Assembly (NCBI GenBank): GCA_003484395.1
Contig: DNCV01000068.1
Span: 1 to 8,767, forward strand
Length of the DNA: 8,767 nucleotides
Source of the DNA: Dehalococcoidia bacterium
GTDB lineage: Bacteria; Chloroflexota; Dehalococcoidia; GIF9; UBA5629
Direction: 5' to 3'
Shown here: piece after piece, positions 1-6,585 of the stretch
How the letters are laid out: the number at the start of each line of letters is the position of its first letter
Numbering within the stretch: position 1 is the first letter of the stretch
Translations under genes and position numbers: made by a program
The notes under the pieces: model-generated
What the model was told of the DNA's origin: nothing
The model's input: only the letters and a program-made list of their open reading frames with translations
Database searches by the model: none

Positions 1-1
1 T

Positions 2-718
2 CTCGATATCATATGGGATTTACGGAATGTTGATGAATGGCCTTCCCAGACTGCTCTGGGGAAAGCGTTGACCTGCCTCTCGGGTAGAACCGCGTTCTAC
101 CGGAGGGAAATACTGCTGCCGCACCTGGATTATTTTCAGAATGAGATTTTATTCGGGAGGAGGAAGGAATCCGGTGATGATAAGTGCCTGACCCGCATCA
201 TCCAGAGAAACGGATGGCAAAGCTATTATCAGCGGACTGCCCAGATTTACTCCACAGCCACGTCAAAAATGGAGGTGTTCTGGAAACAGCGTGTACGCTG
301 GTCGAGAAATAGCTACGGCTCAGATGCAACCGGGCTTTTTAAGGAAGGATGGGTCTGGAAACATCCCTATCTTGCTTTTTATATGATCGACAGGTTTATC
401 TCTCCGTTCACCCTCAGTTTGGCTTTAGTTATCTTTTTACTGGCGATTATTCAGGCACACTGGATTACGGTGCTCGTTATCCTCGCATGGTGGATGATCA
501 GCCGCACAATTAAAATAATACCCCATCTGGCCAGGAGACCTGAGGATATTTTAATCGTTCCTGCCTATGCAGGGGTGAGTTTTATCGTTGCTGCCGCCAG
601 AATCTACGCCATGTTTACGGTGAAAGAACAGAAATGGATCAGAGACCGTGCATTGGAAGCCAAACGGCAGGCGGCATATTATGAGAAAAGCCGTGCCCAG
701 TTTACCGGTCAAACATAG
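2..718 (+). CDS. Processive family 2 glycosyltransferase, C-terminal part (5' end outside window)
   Basis: This frame is open from base 2 to a TAG at 716-718, giving 238 residues of a protein that begins upstream. The TTG at 68 lies inside conserved sequence and is not a start. The fragment has the second half of a membrane-embedded GT2 synthase of the hyaluronan/cellulose/Alg8-like type. CLSGRTAFYRRE (residues 25-36) matches the acceptor-loop region, GDDKCLT (58-64) carries the catalytic-base region, and QRVRW (96-100) is the QxxRW motif of processive transferases. Hydrophobic membrane segments follow at about 122-168 and 183-205, then a basic cytoplasmic tail. Such enzymes polymerise sugar from nucleotide-sugar donors and often export the chain. 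The nearby nucleotide-sugar dehydrogenase on the opposite strand fits a uronate-containing polymer, but that is inference. The exact polymer cannot be told from this part. The family call is firm; the substrate is unknown. Confidence 0.88.
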   Translation, partial: LDIIWDLRNVDEWPSQTALGKALTCLSGRTAFYRREILLPHLDYFQNEILFGRRKESGDDKCLTRIIQRNGWQSYYQRTAQIYSTATSKMEVFWKQRVRWSRNSYGSDATGLFKEGWVWKHPYLAFYMIDRFISPFTLSLALVIFLLAIIQAHWITVLVILAWWMISRTIKIIPHLARRPEDILIVPAYAGVSFIVAAARIYAMFTVKEQKWIRDRALEAKRQAAYYEKSRAQFTGQT

Positions 719-789
719 AGTCCTGTGTGTGCATCGTCTGCTCTGCTGCCTGAAAACCCCATGGTGTTAACAGTTGAAACTCTGCCCTT

Positions 790-2034
790 TTATTTTTCAC
801 ATTGACTTGTTGGTGAAAAATTGCGCCAGTAGGCCCCCACTGAATCGCCCCCAGTGTTATCGGTTATCCTGTTGGAGCATACCTTCCCCTGCGGTTGGCT
901 CATGAATTTTATTCCGCCGGAATTGTTGTCGTGGATATCGTTTTCATAGACATCATTGTTGATCCCTTCAGTTGCCATATCGCTGCCGAGGCGGATACCG
1001 GCTCCGGCGTTTCCGAAAATCGTATTATTGCGGAAAACGTTGAAGGTGCCTCGTGATTGCAATCCGGCGGTATTCGGGTTCTGCTGGCCGCTGCACGTGT
1101 TATATTCGACAATGTTACCGGAAGAGCCTTCTTTAATATCCACGCATTCTGCTCCCTGTGTATCAATGGTATTGTGGTGTATCCAATTATTATCTGACTG
1201 ATCGAGGTCATTTGTCGAATTTCTCCCGTCATTGAGCTGGTTGGGTGCGGTGCCGATATAGATACCTTCACCGTTATCTGCACCACCGCCGAATTTGAAA
1301 TCATAAACACCGCAGTTCGTGATCGTGTTCCAGGCGATTTCATTATCGTGGGCGAAATAGCGTAACCGCACGGCTTCTTCGCCGGAGTTCTTCAGGATCA
1401 TATTCAGTATCCGTAAATCGGTTACGCCGCATTTTGCTTCTTTTCCGATGGCGTAAATGAGTTTGTCGCGATATCCGATCGCTTTATCCGGATTGCCGAA
1501 AAGCCCGTCGATAGTAAAGCCATCAAGCGTAATATAGCTGTGATTTATTTCAAAAATATGCGCACCCCCTCCACCCTTGAGAACGGCTGAGGCCGTCCCT
1601 TTAATGATGATGGGATTTGAAGGCGTCCCGTTTCTTTTGGTGATAACGTTCTGAAGATAGTTGCCTTTTTCCAGCATGATCATGGTTCCGGGCTGTGCAC
1701 GGTCTATCGCCTTTTGAATCGTCAGAAAGGGGGATGTCTTTGATCCTGAATTTTTATCATCTCCTCTCATCGGGTCCACATAGAGCGTTATCATCGTCGA
1801 TGATGGTGTGGGATTGACAGGTTGTGTCGGTGTTTGAGCAATAGTAGTAGGAGGCACCGGCGTGGTGGGTGTAGGTGTCAGCGATGTCGAATTATCGCAT
1901 CCCGTCGTTGTCATGAAGAATCCAATGACGATCACGAGTATACAGTATAGAGTGACGCACGATATGCCTCTGCTCGTTCTTGTTGTCGTGAATCGAGTGT
2001 AAAAGCTGGACTCTTTACTCGCGTTAGGTGACAT
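790..2034 (-). CDS. Right-handed parallel beta-helix protein, putative lipoprotein
   Basis: The protein has 414 residues from an ATG at 2034. It opens with a basic stretch and one hydrophobic segment (about residues 26-41) ending in MTTTGC, so Cys46 could be lipidated. The lipobox is weak, with Thr rather than Leu at -3. A Pro/Thr-rich linker (about 51-80) tethers the rest. Residues 83-146 match the DUF1565-like entry of many surface beta-helix proteins: LYVDPMRGDD, SPFLTIQKAIDRAQPGT, then GNY and NPIIIKG. From about 155 to 395 there are repeated short strands with Asn ladders (NTI, NNTIFGN, ENDIHDN, SNRITDN), typical of PbH1 repeats. This fold occurs in pectate and alginate lyases, C5-epimerases and adhesins. 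No catalytic residues can be assigned safely. It starts 10 bp after the dehydrogenase stop, so the two are probably co-transcribed, which suggests polysaccharide modification or binding outside the cell. No strong ribosome binding site precedes the ATG. Confidence 0.85.
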   Translation of the reverse strand: MSPNASKESSFYTRFTTTRTSRGISCVTLYCILVIVIGFFMTTTGCDNSTSLTPTPTTPVPPTTIAQTPTQPVNPTPSSTMITLYVDPMRGDDKNSGSKTSPFLTIQKAIDRAQPGTMIMLEKGNYLQNVITKRNGTPSNPIIIKGTASAVLKGGGGAHIFEINHSYITLDGFTIDGLFGNPDKAIGYRDKLIYAIGKEAKCGVTDLRILNMILKNSGEEAVRLRYFAHDNEIAWNTITNCGVYDFKFGGGADNGEGIYIGTAPNQLNDGRNSTNDLDQSDNNWIHHNTIDTQGAECVDIKEGSSGNIVEYNTCSGQQNPNTAGLQSRGTFNVFRNNTIFGNAGAGIRLGSDMATEGINNDVYENDIHDNNSGGIKFMSQPQGKVCSNRITDNTGGDSVGAYWRNFSPTSQCEK

Positions 2035-2044
2035 GATCGGTACA

Positions 2045-2980
2045 TCAAGCGGTTTTACCGTTATTATTTTTGGCTACGATATTGTTAACGGTGTGTACAG
2101 CTCTGATCAATCGCAAATTCATCTCCATTTTTTTTCTGGCAAAGTGAAGAAGAGCTCTGGAGTCTTTTGGCAAACATGTGCCGCCAAAGGGTCCGAGGTT
2201 CGCGGTGCCGTACAGCGGATTCCACATGCCCTCAGCACTCTCGGAGACGATTGGAAATATACTGTCGCTGTTCAGACCAAGCTGTTCACAGAGAAGCCTC
2301 ATTTCATTGAAAAACGAAATTTTATTTGCGTTGTAATTGTTGTGGATAAACTTTTGCAGTTCAGCTTCTTTGATAGGAATTCTGCGTATGGGACATTTCA
2401 CCCATTTATAGATCTCTGTCATGATATCCCCGTCTTTTTTGTTCTGTTCACCGATGACGACAACCCAGGGCTTTTTGTAGTCGTCGAGGGCGGATTTGGC
2501 ACGTAGAAACTCGGGATTGACACAGATGCCAAAATCTTTTCCGGCTTTTTTCCCTGAGGCCTTTTCGAGTGTCGGTGTGATCACGTCTTCAGTTGTTCCC
2601 GGAAGCACCGAGCTGCGAATAACCACAAGGGAATAATGCTTCTGGCTGCGAATGAGCTTTCCCAGATACGCTGCCGTTGTTTTTATATGATCAATTCCAT
2701 TCTCATAGCCTTTGACGTATGTGGGCACCGAAACAAAAAACACGTCTATCGCTGATGCATCGAGATCATCGGAATGGAGCGCTTTATAGCCTTCTTTTTT
2801 AAGGGTCTTAACGACATCTTTGTTGATATCAACGAACGTTACATTGAATCCGTTTGCGATTAATCCCATCCCTGTTGCTTTCCCCACTATACCGGATCCC
2901 ACAATAGCGATCCGATATTCTTTTTGTGATCCGGTAGTATTTTGCTTCATAGTATTATTGAGTTTTTTCTTGCCTTTCAT
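2045..2980 (-). CDS. Nucleotide-sugar dehydrogenase (UDP-glucose/GDP-mannose family), short form
   Basis: The product oxidises a nucleotide sugar to the uronate using NAD, by family. Numbering from the ATG at 2980 (311 residues), the N-terminal Rossmann domain has GSGIVG (28-33) followed by the FVDIN strand end. NPEFLR is at 155-160. The central domain has AELQKFIHNNYNANKISF with the catalytic-type Lys210 and Asn214. The nucleophile loop FGGTCLPKD holds Cys269. The protein ends about 40 residues after this cysteine, whereas family members usually run to 400-440 residues with a C-terminal nucleotide-sugar-binding domain. That domain is absent here and is not present in the downstream sequence. 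The frame stays open to a TTG at 2998. Another ATG at 2950 would give 301 residues and still keep the Rossmann domain. None of the three starts has a clear Shine-Dalgarno sequence, so the start is uncertain. It is followed after 10 bp by the beta-helix gene. Confidence 0.88.
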   Translation of the reverse strand: MKGKKKLNNTMKQNTTGSQKEYRIAIVGSGIVGKATGMGLIANGFNVTFVDINKDVVKTLKKEGYKALHSDDLDASAIDVFFVSVPTYVKGYENGIDHIKTTAAYLGKLIRSQKHYSLVVIRSSVLPGTTEDVITPTLEKASGKKAGKDFGICVNPEFLRAKSALDDYKKPWVVVIGEQNKKDGDIMTEIYKWVKCPIRRIPIKEAELQKFIHNNYNANKISFFNEMRLLCEQLGLNSDSIFPIVSESAEGMWNPLYGTANLGPFGGTCLPKDSRALLHFARKKMEMNLRLIRAVHTVNNIVAKNNNGKTA

Positions 2981-3000
2981 TAATGAATAATTATTCAATA
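2981..3000. repeat. AT-rich palindrome ahead of the dehydrogenase gene
   Basis: The core TGAATAATTATTCA (2984-2997) is a perfect 14-bp palindrome, extended to 20 bp with one mismatched pair. It lies directly before the ATG at 2980 and includes the alternative TTG start at 2998. It could be an operator or simply AT-rich leader sequence. A single copy is seen, so a regulatory role is inference. Confidence 0.4.
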
Positions 3001-3007
3001 GTTGGAA

Positions 3008-3013
3008 ATTGTA
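3008..3013 (-). promoter_or_regulatory. Possible extended -10 element for the dehydrogenase/beta-helix pair
   Basis: On the - strand the sequence TGATACAAT gives an extended -10 (TG, one base, TACAAT) in the 61-bp gap between the second PAC2 gene and the dehydrogenase. Transcription would start near 3001, about 20 bases before the ATG at 2980. No good -35 hexamer is seen at 16-18 bp, only a T/A-rich tract, so this is a weak call. Confidence 0.28.
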
Positions 3014-3059
3014 TCATTCTTTTAAAAAAATTGCTGAAGTTTTTATTAGGGGATCACTG

Positions 3060-3890
3060 TTACCTCTTCCGTAATAAGGCTGACATGGTTTTGATGAGAT
3101 GCTCGCTTTCTTCCTCATCCAGCCCCAGATTGTCCTCAAGTTTTCGAATTGATTCGCCGATTTCCGGCATCTGTTGTTTGATTTCCGCTATCCTCTGATC
3201 TTGATCAGCTATTTTAGCAGCGATATCGGATGTGTTCACGCCAAGCGCGAGCAGCCTGTTAAAAAAATCTATTGCTCTCCAACAGCTACGCGGATCCTCT
3301 GTATTTGCCAGGTAGAAGGATACAGGTGACCACAGTGTTGCTGCAGCGATTCCTCTTCTTTGCGCCAGCCAGATGAGGTATGAACTGAGCGTCGGCCGTT
3401 GCTCTTCCGGCGTTTCATAATTCATGGATCTTGTCAGATCATACTGCTGCAGGCTGTTTTTTAAATCGGTGCAATTTGCTGTGGCCAGCAGTTTTGCGGA
3501 TATCGTGTGTGGGGACAGGGATATCATGCCTCCTATGGTATACAGATTCTTTATATGGCATTCATTTTCAGCGATAGTGAGAATTGATTTGAAGAACGTA
3601 TACCAGTTCGATTGGGGAGGATTACTCAAAAGCAATACCAGATTCTTCTGTTCGCAACAATATAATTTACATTGGGGAAATTGTGCTACATCATTGATTA
3701 CCGATACTCCGCGCAATGAGAAAAAACCTGAAACATCCAGTTCAGCTAACTCCTGCGCTCCCAATTTATCCGTTAGATAGTTAATCACATTGCTGCCCAG
3801 TGCGCCTGCGTCTTCACTCCAGGCAACTATGAGCGATCCGTTGTGAATTGACGGCTTTTTGTAAATCTGAAACGGCTGCTGTTTATTCAC
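3060..3890 (-). CDS. PAC2 family protein, second (divergent) copy
   Basis: The protein has 276 residues from a GTG at 3890, which follows the upstream stop by 2 bp. AAGGAAGG inside the end of the upstream gene provides a good ribosome binding site, suggesting translational coupling. The N-terminal part follows the PAC2 (proteasome assembly chaperone 2, formerly DUF75) pattern: LIVAWSEDAGALGSNVINYL (20-39), then LVLLLSNPPQ (84-93), IKNLYTIGGMISLSP (113-127) and YLIWLAQRRGIAAATLWSPV (171-190). The usual PGxGNxG loop is altered to DAGALGSN. The C-terminal 60 residues (about 218-276) are highly charged and predicted to be helical or coiled-coil. PAC2 proteins help 20S proteasome assembly in eukaryotes, while archaeal and bacterial members have mostly unclear roles. 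No proteasome gene lies in the window. Pairing with its neighbour as a heteromer is inference. Confidence 0.8.
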   Translation of the reverse strand: MNKQQPFQIYKKPSIHNGSLIVAWSEDAGALGSNVINYLTDKLGAQELAELDVSGFFSLRGVSVINDVAQFPQCKLYCCEQKNLVLLLSNPPQSNWYTFFKSILTIAENECHIKNLYTIGGMISLSPHTISAKLLATANCTDLKNSLQQYDLTRSMNYETPEEQRPTLSSYLIWLAQRRGIAAATLWSPVSFYLANTEDPRSCWRAIDFFNRLLALGVNTSDIAAKIADQDQRIAEIKQQMPEIGESIRKLEDNLGLDEEESEHLIKTMSALLRKR

Positions 3891-3892
3891 CG

Positions 3893-4804
3893 CTAGCCTT
3901 CCTTTGAACCTCTTTTAAATAACTTGTCGATATCCTCAAGAATTCTTTGTTTATCATCTTCGGTTATCGGTTCCGGCTTTTTCATTTCGTCGTGCCCGAT
4001 ATGCTTTAATCTATCGAGCTGTTCTTTAATTTCTGCCGGTAATTTTTCATAAAGGTCGTTGATTCCCCGTTCACTGCGTTCCACAAATTTATTCATCTGC
4101 TCGCCATCTATATCGATGTTAAGAGCGTCACTCAATACGTTGAGTACTGCTCTTGACGCTTTCGGGTAAGCAAAAGGCGCCCCTTCCAAATAAATGGGTA
4201 TCTCTCCCATGAGGCATATAGCATCGATTCCACGTTTCCTGGCAACGCCGAGCAACAGGCCATTCAGTCCTGTTATCATTCCCTGACCATCTCTCCCTTC
4301 AATCTGTGACATAAGTATGGTGTTCCGGTACGTTTTAATTTCGCTGATGAGGGTTTCGGTATTGGGAACTGCCCAGACCCTCGGGGTCATTGTATGGTGC
4401 ACCGGTGCAACGGCTGCCCCTGATGTGTAAATACGCCGGCATCCGAATCGCTCTGCAACATCGAGAACAAGGTTAGCCATTTGGTATGCCTTTTTCCCTT
4501 CTGCATACATTCCTCGATCGTTGGATGGCTGTTCTTCTCCAAGAAATACGATGACATCCCGTTTTACAGTTCGTTTGAAATAAAAAGTGCTGGCGGGGAA
4601 TTCCATTCCTTTAAGTTCTCCGTCCCTGATTTTAACCTTCTTCGGGTAGAAAAAATCCCACGGTTCTATTTCCCCCAGTTCTTCCGCTTCGAGCTGTCCC
4701 CTCAACACATCTACTGCAATCAGCCCGATATTGCCGATCCCCGGCCAGCTTGCGATCATGTCCGGATGTTCAAGTTGCGGTTCCTGATATAGTTTAATGC
4801 CCAC
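3893..4804 (-). CDS. PAC2 family protein, first copy
   Basis: The protein has 303 residues from a GTG at 4804, with GAGAGG six bases upstream as a ribosome binding site. It is a more canonical PAC2 member than its neighbour. The signature loop MIASWPGIGNIGLIAVDVL is at residues 16-34. FYFKRTVKRDVIVFLGEEQP covers the central strand (74-93), CRRIYTSGAAVAP follows (122-134), and GMITGLNGLLLGVARKRGIDAICLMGEIP (175-203) matches the C-terminal part of the fold. A charged helical tail (about 236-303, many Glu and Lys) resembles the tail of the second copy in character but not in sequence. The protein has no signal peptide and is probably cytoplasmic. It is first in a two-gene operon with a likely promoter at 4848-4853. 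Family membership is firm; the role is unknown. Confidence 0.85.
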   Translation of the reverse strand: MGIKLYQEPQLEHPDMIASWPGIGNIGLIAVDVLRGQLEAEELGEIEPWDFFYPKKVKIRDGELKGMEFPASTFYFKRTVKRDVIVFLGEEQPSNDRGMYAEGKKAYQMANLVLDVAERFGCRRIYTSGAAVAPVHHTMTPRVWAVPNTETLISEIKTYRNTILMSQIEGRDGQGMITGLNGLLLGVARKRGIDAICLMGEIPIYLEGAPFAYPKASRAVLNVLSDALNIDIDGEQMNKFVERSERGINDLYEKLPAEIKEQLDRLKHIGHDEMKKPEPITEDDKQRILEDIDKLFKRGSKEG

Positions 4805-4847
4805 ACAAATCCTCTCAAACGTTTTGCTCCCTTTATTCTAACCGTGA

Positions 4848-4853
4848 ATTATA
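4848..4853 (-). promoter_or_regulatory. Likely -10 element of the PAC2 operon
   Basis: The - strand reads TATAAT at this position, a perfect -10 hexamer, about 44 bases before the GTG start of the first PAC2 gene. Transcription would begin near 4841, leaving a leader of about 37 bases that contains the GAGAGG ribosome binding site. The -35 region is T-rich but does not match TTGACA well. Confidence 0.4.
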
Positions 4854-4861
4854 ACGAAGAC

Positions 4862-4884
4862 AACCCGGCTTAAAAATGCCGGTT
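4862..4884. repeat. Small hairpin with T/A-rich loop
   Basis: CCGGC (4865-4869) pairs with GCCGG (4878-4882), and the flanking AA/TT pairs extend the stem across one bulged C. The loop is TTAAAAAT. It lies between the methyltransferase end and the PAC2 promoter. Neither strand has a T run after the stem, so a Rho-independent terminator is not supported. It may stop read-through only weakly, or do nothing. Confidence 0.35.
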
Positions 4885-4886
4885 TG

Positions 4887-5153
4887 CTAGGGGAATCGAA
4901 GCGTTAAGGTGAAGGGTGACACAACGCTTCGTCTGAACTCATATCGTTTGCGAAGGAGGATCACCGTCTCTATCATAGCTTCCATAGTGCGTGTGGCATT
5001 GCCTGCGATCTCGGAACTGAGGAACAGGCCGTGTGCTATCTTTTTACGGTTCAACTGATGCAAGGATACTTTACATAAACTACCATTGAAGAAACTGTTT
5101 GTCAATTGGCGCTGTGGCAGCGTTGGAAATAGCATATCACGAGTAATGATCAA
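4887..5153 (-). pseudogene. Probable remnant of a radical-SAM/helix-hairpin-helix protein gene
   Basis: An 88-codon frame starts at a TTG overlapping the stop of the methyltransferase gene. Its middle (about residues 31-74, bases 4932-5063) contains HGLFLSSEIAG and RTMEAMIETVILLRKRYEF. These resemble the internal region of the predicted radical-SAM DNA-binding/repair family (COG4277-like), where EGLFLSS, RTM and LLR..YGFRGY.HLK occur in this order. The comparison is from memory. The radical-SAM CxxxCxxC motif is missing, the expected GYIHLK continuation is absent, and the final 14 residues look random. The first 30 residues are not recognisable. This suggests a decayed internal fragment, not a working gene. 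A lineage-specific small gene cannot be excluded. Confidence 0.45.
4897..4931. repeat. Inverted repeat, 9-bp arms
   Basis: CGAAGCGTT (4897-4905) and AACGCTTCG (4923-4931) are perfect inverted arms around a 17-base spacer. The resemblance of the neighbouring open frame to a radical-SAM protein stops at 4932, right at this repeat. No T run follows on either strand. It could be a transcription-end hairpin or the trace of a rearrangement. Confidence 0.5.
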
Positions 5154-5740
5154 ACTGGTTTTCTGGCGTGAGCTATGTAGCTCTCAGCATTGTCATCGAT
5201 GCGGATATTCTCGAACCCTGCCTCTGCAAATAGTCGTCTCATTTCGTTTGTGTCAGGGAGTAAGTGATCACAGACCTCCGGCATTTGCCGGTGGATGCCG
5301 TTGATTGCCTCGCGGCTGGAGGAGTGGCAGACGGATAGTACTCCTCCCTTTTTAAGCATGCGTCTCATCTCACGGAGCGCTTTCGGCTTATCATGAAAAT
5401 GGGGGAAGCTCGAGTAGCAAATGATGTTATCGAAAATAGCATCCCCCAGTTGCGTCTCGGTTACGTCAGCACATAGATACTCTATAGTTCCCTTGAAATT
5501 CTTGGCGCGTGCCCTGTTGAGCATCTCTTCGGCAAAGTCCACGCAGACCAGCTTGCCGCTGTTTCCGATCATCGCCAGCAGGAAAGGCACAAATACGCCG
5601 GTGCCCGTTCCGACATCGAGCACAATCGAACCCGGAGTGATTTCGAGAGCGCCGGCCAGTCTCTGCAGCTTGCCCGTATCTTTTTCGGCGATGGATTCAT
5701 CCCACATCGGCGCTTTGGCGTTAAAAAAAGCTTTACTCAT
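5150..5740 (-). CDS. Class I SAM-dependent methyltransferase
   Basis: The protein has 196 residues from an ATG at 5740. That start overlaps the permease stop by 8 bp and is preceded by AGAGGAG in the permease tail, so it is translated as part of the metal-transport operon. Motif I is LDVGTGTG (41-48). The acidic ribose-binding end of strand 2 is CVDFAEEML, with Asp68 (66-74). Motif II is around ADVTE (91-95), followed by FDNIICYSSFPHF (103-115) and the post-II LREMRRMLKKGGVLSVCH (122-139). The HSSSREAINGIHRQMP segment (139-154) and PDTNEMRRLFAEAGFENIRIDD (162-183) form the C-terminal lid region. The substrate is unknown; it could be a small molecule. The Cys/His residues at 138-139 and His150 might bind metal or substrate, but this is a guess. 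Placement as the last gene of a metal-uptake operon hints at a link with metal handling, or simply a conserved neighbourhood. Confidence 0.85.
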   Translation of the reverse strand: MSKAFFNAKAPMWDESIAEKDTGKLQRLAGALEITPGSIVLDVGTGTGVFVPFLLAMIGNSGKLVCVDFAEEMLNRARAKNFKGTIEYLCADVTETQLGDAIFDNIICYSSFPHFHDKPKALREMRRMLKKGGVLSVCHSSSREAINGIHRQMPEVCDHLLPDTNEMRRLFAEAGFENIRIDDNAESYIAHARKPV

Positions 5741-6584
5741 TGGTCTCCTCTGTTATCGCCCGTTGCCGCCACTGCTTCACTTTTCTTTTCGGCGAAAATG
5801 CGACGGCGATCAGGAATATAAGTGATGAGGTAACGACAATCGTGGCGCCGCTGGGGATGTTGAAGAGGTAGGAAAACAGCAAACCTATCCAGCAAGAGAT
5901 GACACCGAATGCCGCTGAGAATAGAAACATACGCTTCATATTATAGGTTAACTGGTAGGCTGCTGCGGCTGGATTTAAAATCAGGCTGAAGATAAGCAAT
6001 CCGCCAATGGAGCTGAATGACGCGGTAATAGTTGCTCCGGTCATAAACAGTATGCTGTATAACATTAAAGTTGCCGGTACGCCTACAGCCCGTGCCATAT
6101 CGCGCTGGAATATGGTCGCCTGCATTTCTTTGTAAAACAGTAATATAATGATGATAACGAGTGCGGCGACTATTCCAAGGATGATAATGTCACTCTGTGT
6201 ATTGGTAAGTATGCTGCCCCACAGGAGTTCCAGAGCTCCTGATTTTGCTCCCGGCATGAGTCCCATAAAGAGAAATGCAAGCCCAAGCATGAGGGAAAAG
6301 ATAACCCCGACCGATGTTTCCGGATTAAGCTCACCACGATCTGCAAGAGGCCCGACCACGGCGGCGGCGCCGAGGCTGAATAGAAAAGCGCCAATTGTCG
6401 GATCGAATCCCAGCCATAAGCCCAGAAGCGCTCCTGCGAAAGCGGCATGTGACATACATACACCGATAAATGGCATATGCATTAATACCACAAAAACGCC
6501 GATAGTGGAGCAGGCGATGCCGCCTAAAAAGGCTGACAGTATGGCATTTTGCATGAATTGATAGCCGAAGATAGAGTAATCCAC
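5733..6584 (-). CDS. Metal ABC transporter permease (ZnuB/MntB-type, ABC-3 family)
   Basis: This is the integral membrane subunit that moves Zn, Mn or Fe across the cytoplasmic membrane. I place the start at the GTG at 6584, 1 bp after the ATPase stop, with GGAGG ten bases upstream. This gives 283 residues beginning VDYSIFGYQFMQNAIL, which matches the usual family N-terminus. A longer frame up to 6647 would overlap the ATPase gene by 62 bp and add an uncharacteristic hydrophilic stretch. Conserved features are IGVFVVLMHMPFIGVCMSHAAFAG in the second segment, ELNPETSVGVIFSL in the middle, and the family-typical SIGGLLIFSLILNPAAAAY near two thirds of the length. About eight to nine hydrophobic segments are present. 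It is followed directly by the overlapping methyltransferase gene. Confidence 0.93.
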   Translation of the reverse strand: MDYSIFGYQFMQNAILSAFLGGIACSTIGVFVVLMHMPFIGVCMSHAAFAGALLGLWLGFDPTIGAFLFSLGAAAVVGPLADRGELNPETSVGVIFSLMLGLAFLFMGLMPGAKSGALELLWGSILTNTQSDIIILGIVAALVIIIILLFYKEMQATIFQRDMARAVGVPATLMLYSILFMTGATITASFSSIGGLLIFSLILNPAAAAYQLTYNMKRMFLFSAAFGVISCWIGLLFSYLFNIPSGATIVVTSSLIFLIAVAFSPKRKVKQWRQRAITEETNE

Positions 6585-6585
6585 G

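Noticed and set aside
68..718. A complete 216-residue gene starting at TTG 68
   Set aside because: The frame stays open to base 2 and the residues before the TTG fit the transferase, so the gene is cut by the window edge rather than starting here.
719..789. Bidirectional terminator between the converging transferase and beta-helix genes
   Set aside because: No stable GC-rich stem followed by a T run could be found on either strand in this 71-bp gap.
1056..1063. ATTGCAAT as a second metalloregulator site
   Set aside because: It is an 8-bp chance palindrome inside the beta-helix coding region, without the 6-base spacer of the operator candidate and far from any start.
909..1343. A 144-codon - strand frame within the beta-helix gene
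   Set aside because: It overlaps the beta-helix gene in another frame, and only the latter shows Asn-ladder repeats and a family-type entry motif.
2033..2506. A 157-codon + strand frame
   Set aside because: It is antisense to the conserved catalytic region of the dehydrogenase, has no family features and reads as a shadow frame.
6148..6561. A 137-codon + strand frame opposite the permease
   Set aside because: It is antisense to well-conserved membrane segments, and its composition mirrors the hydrophobic codons of the true gene.
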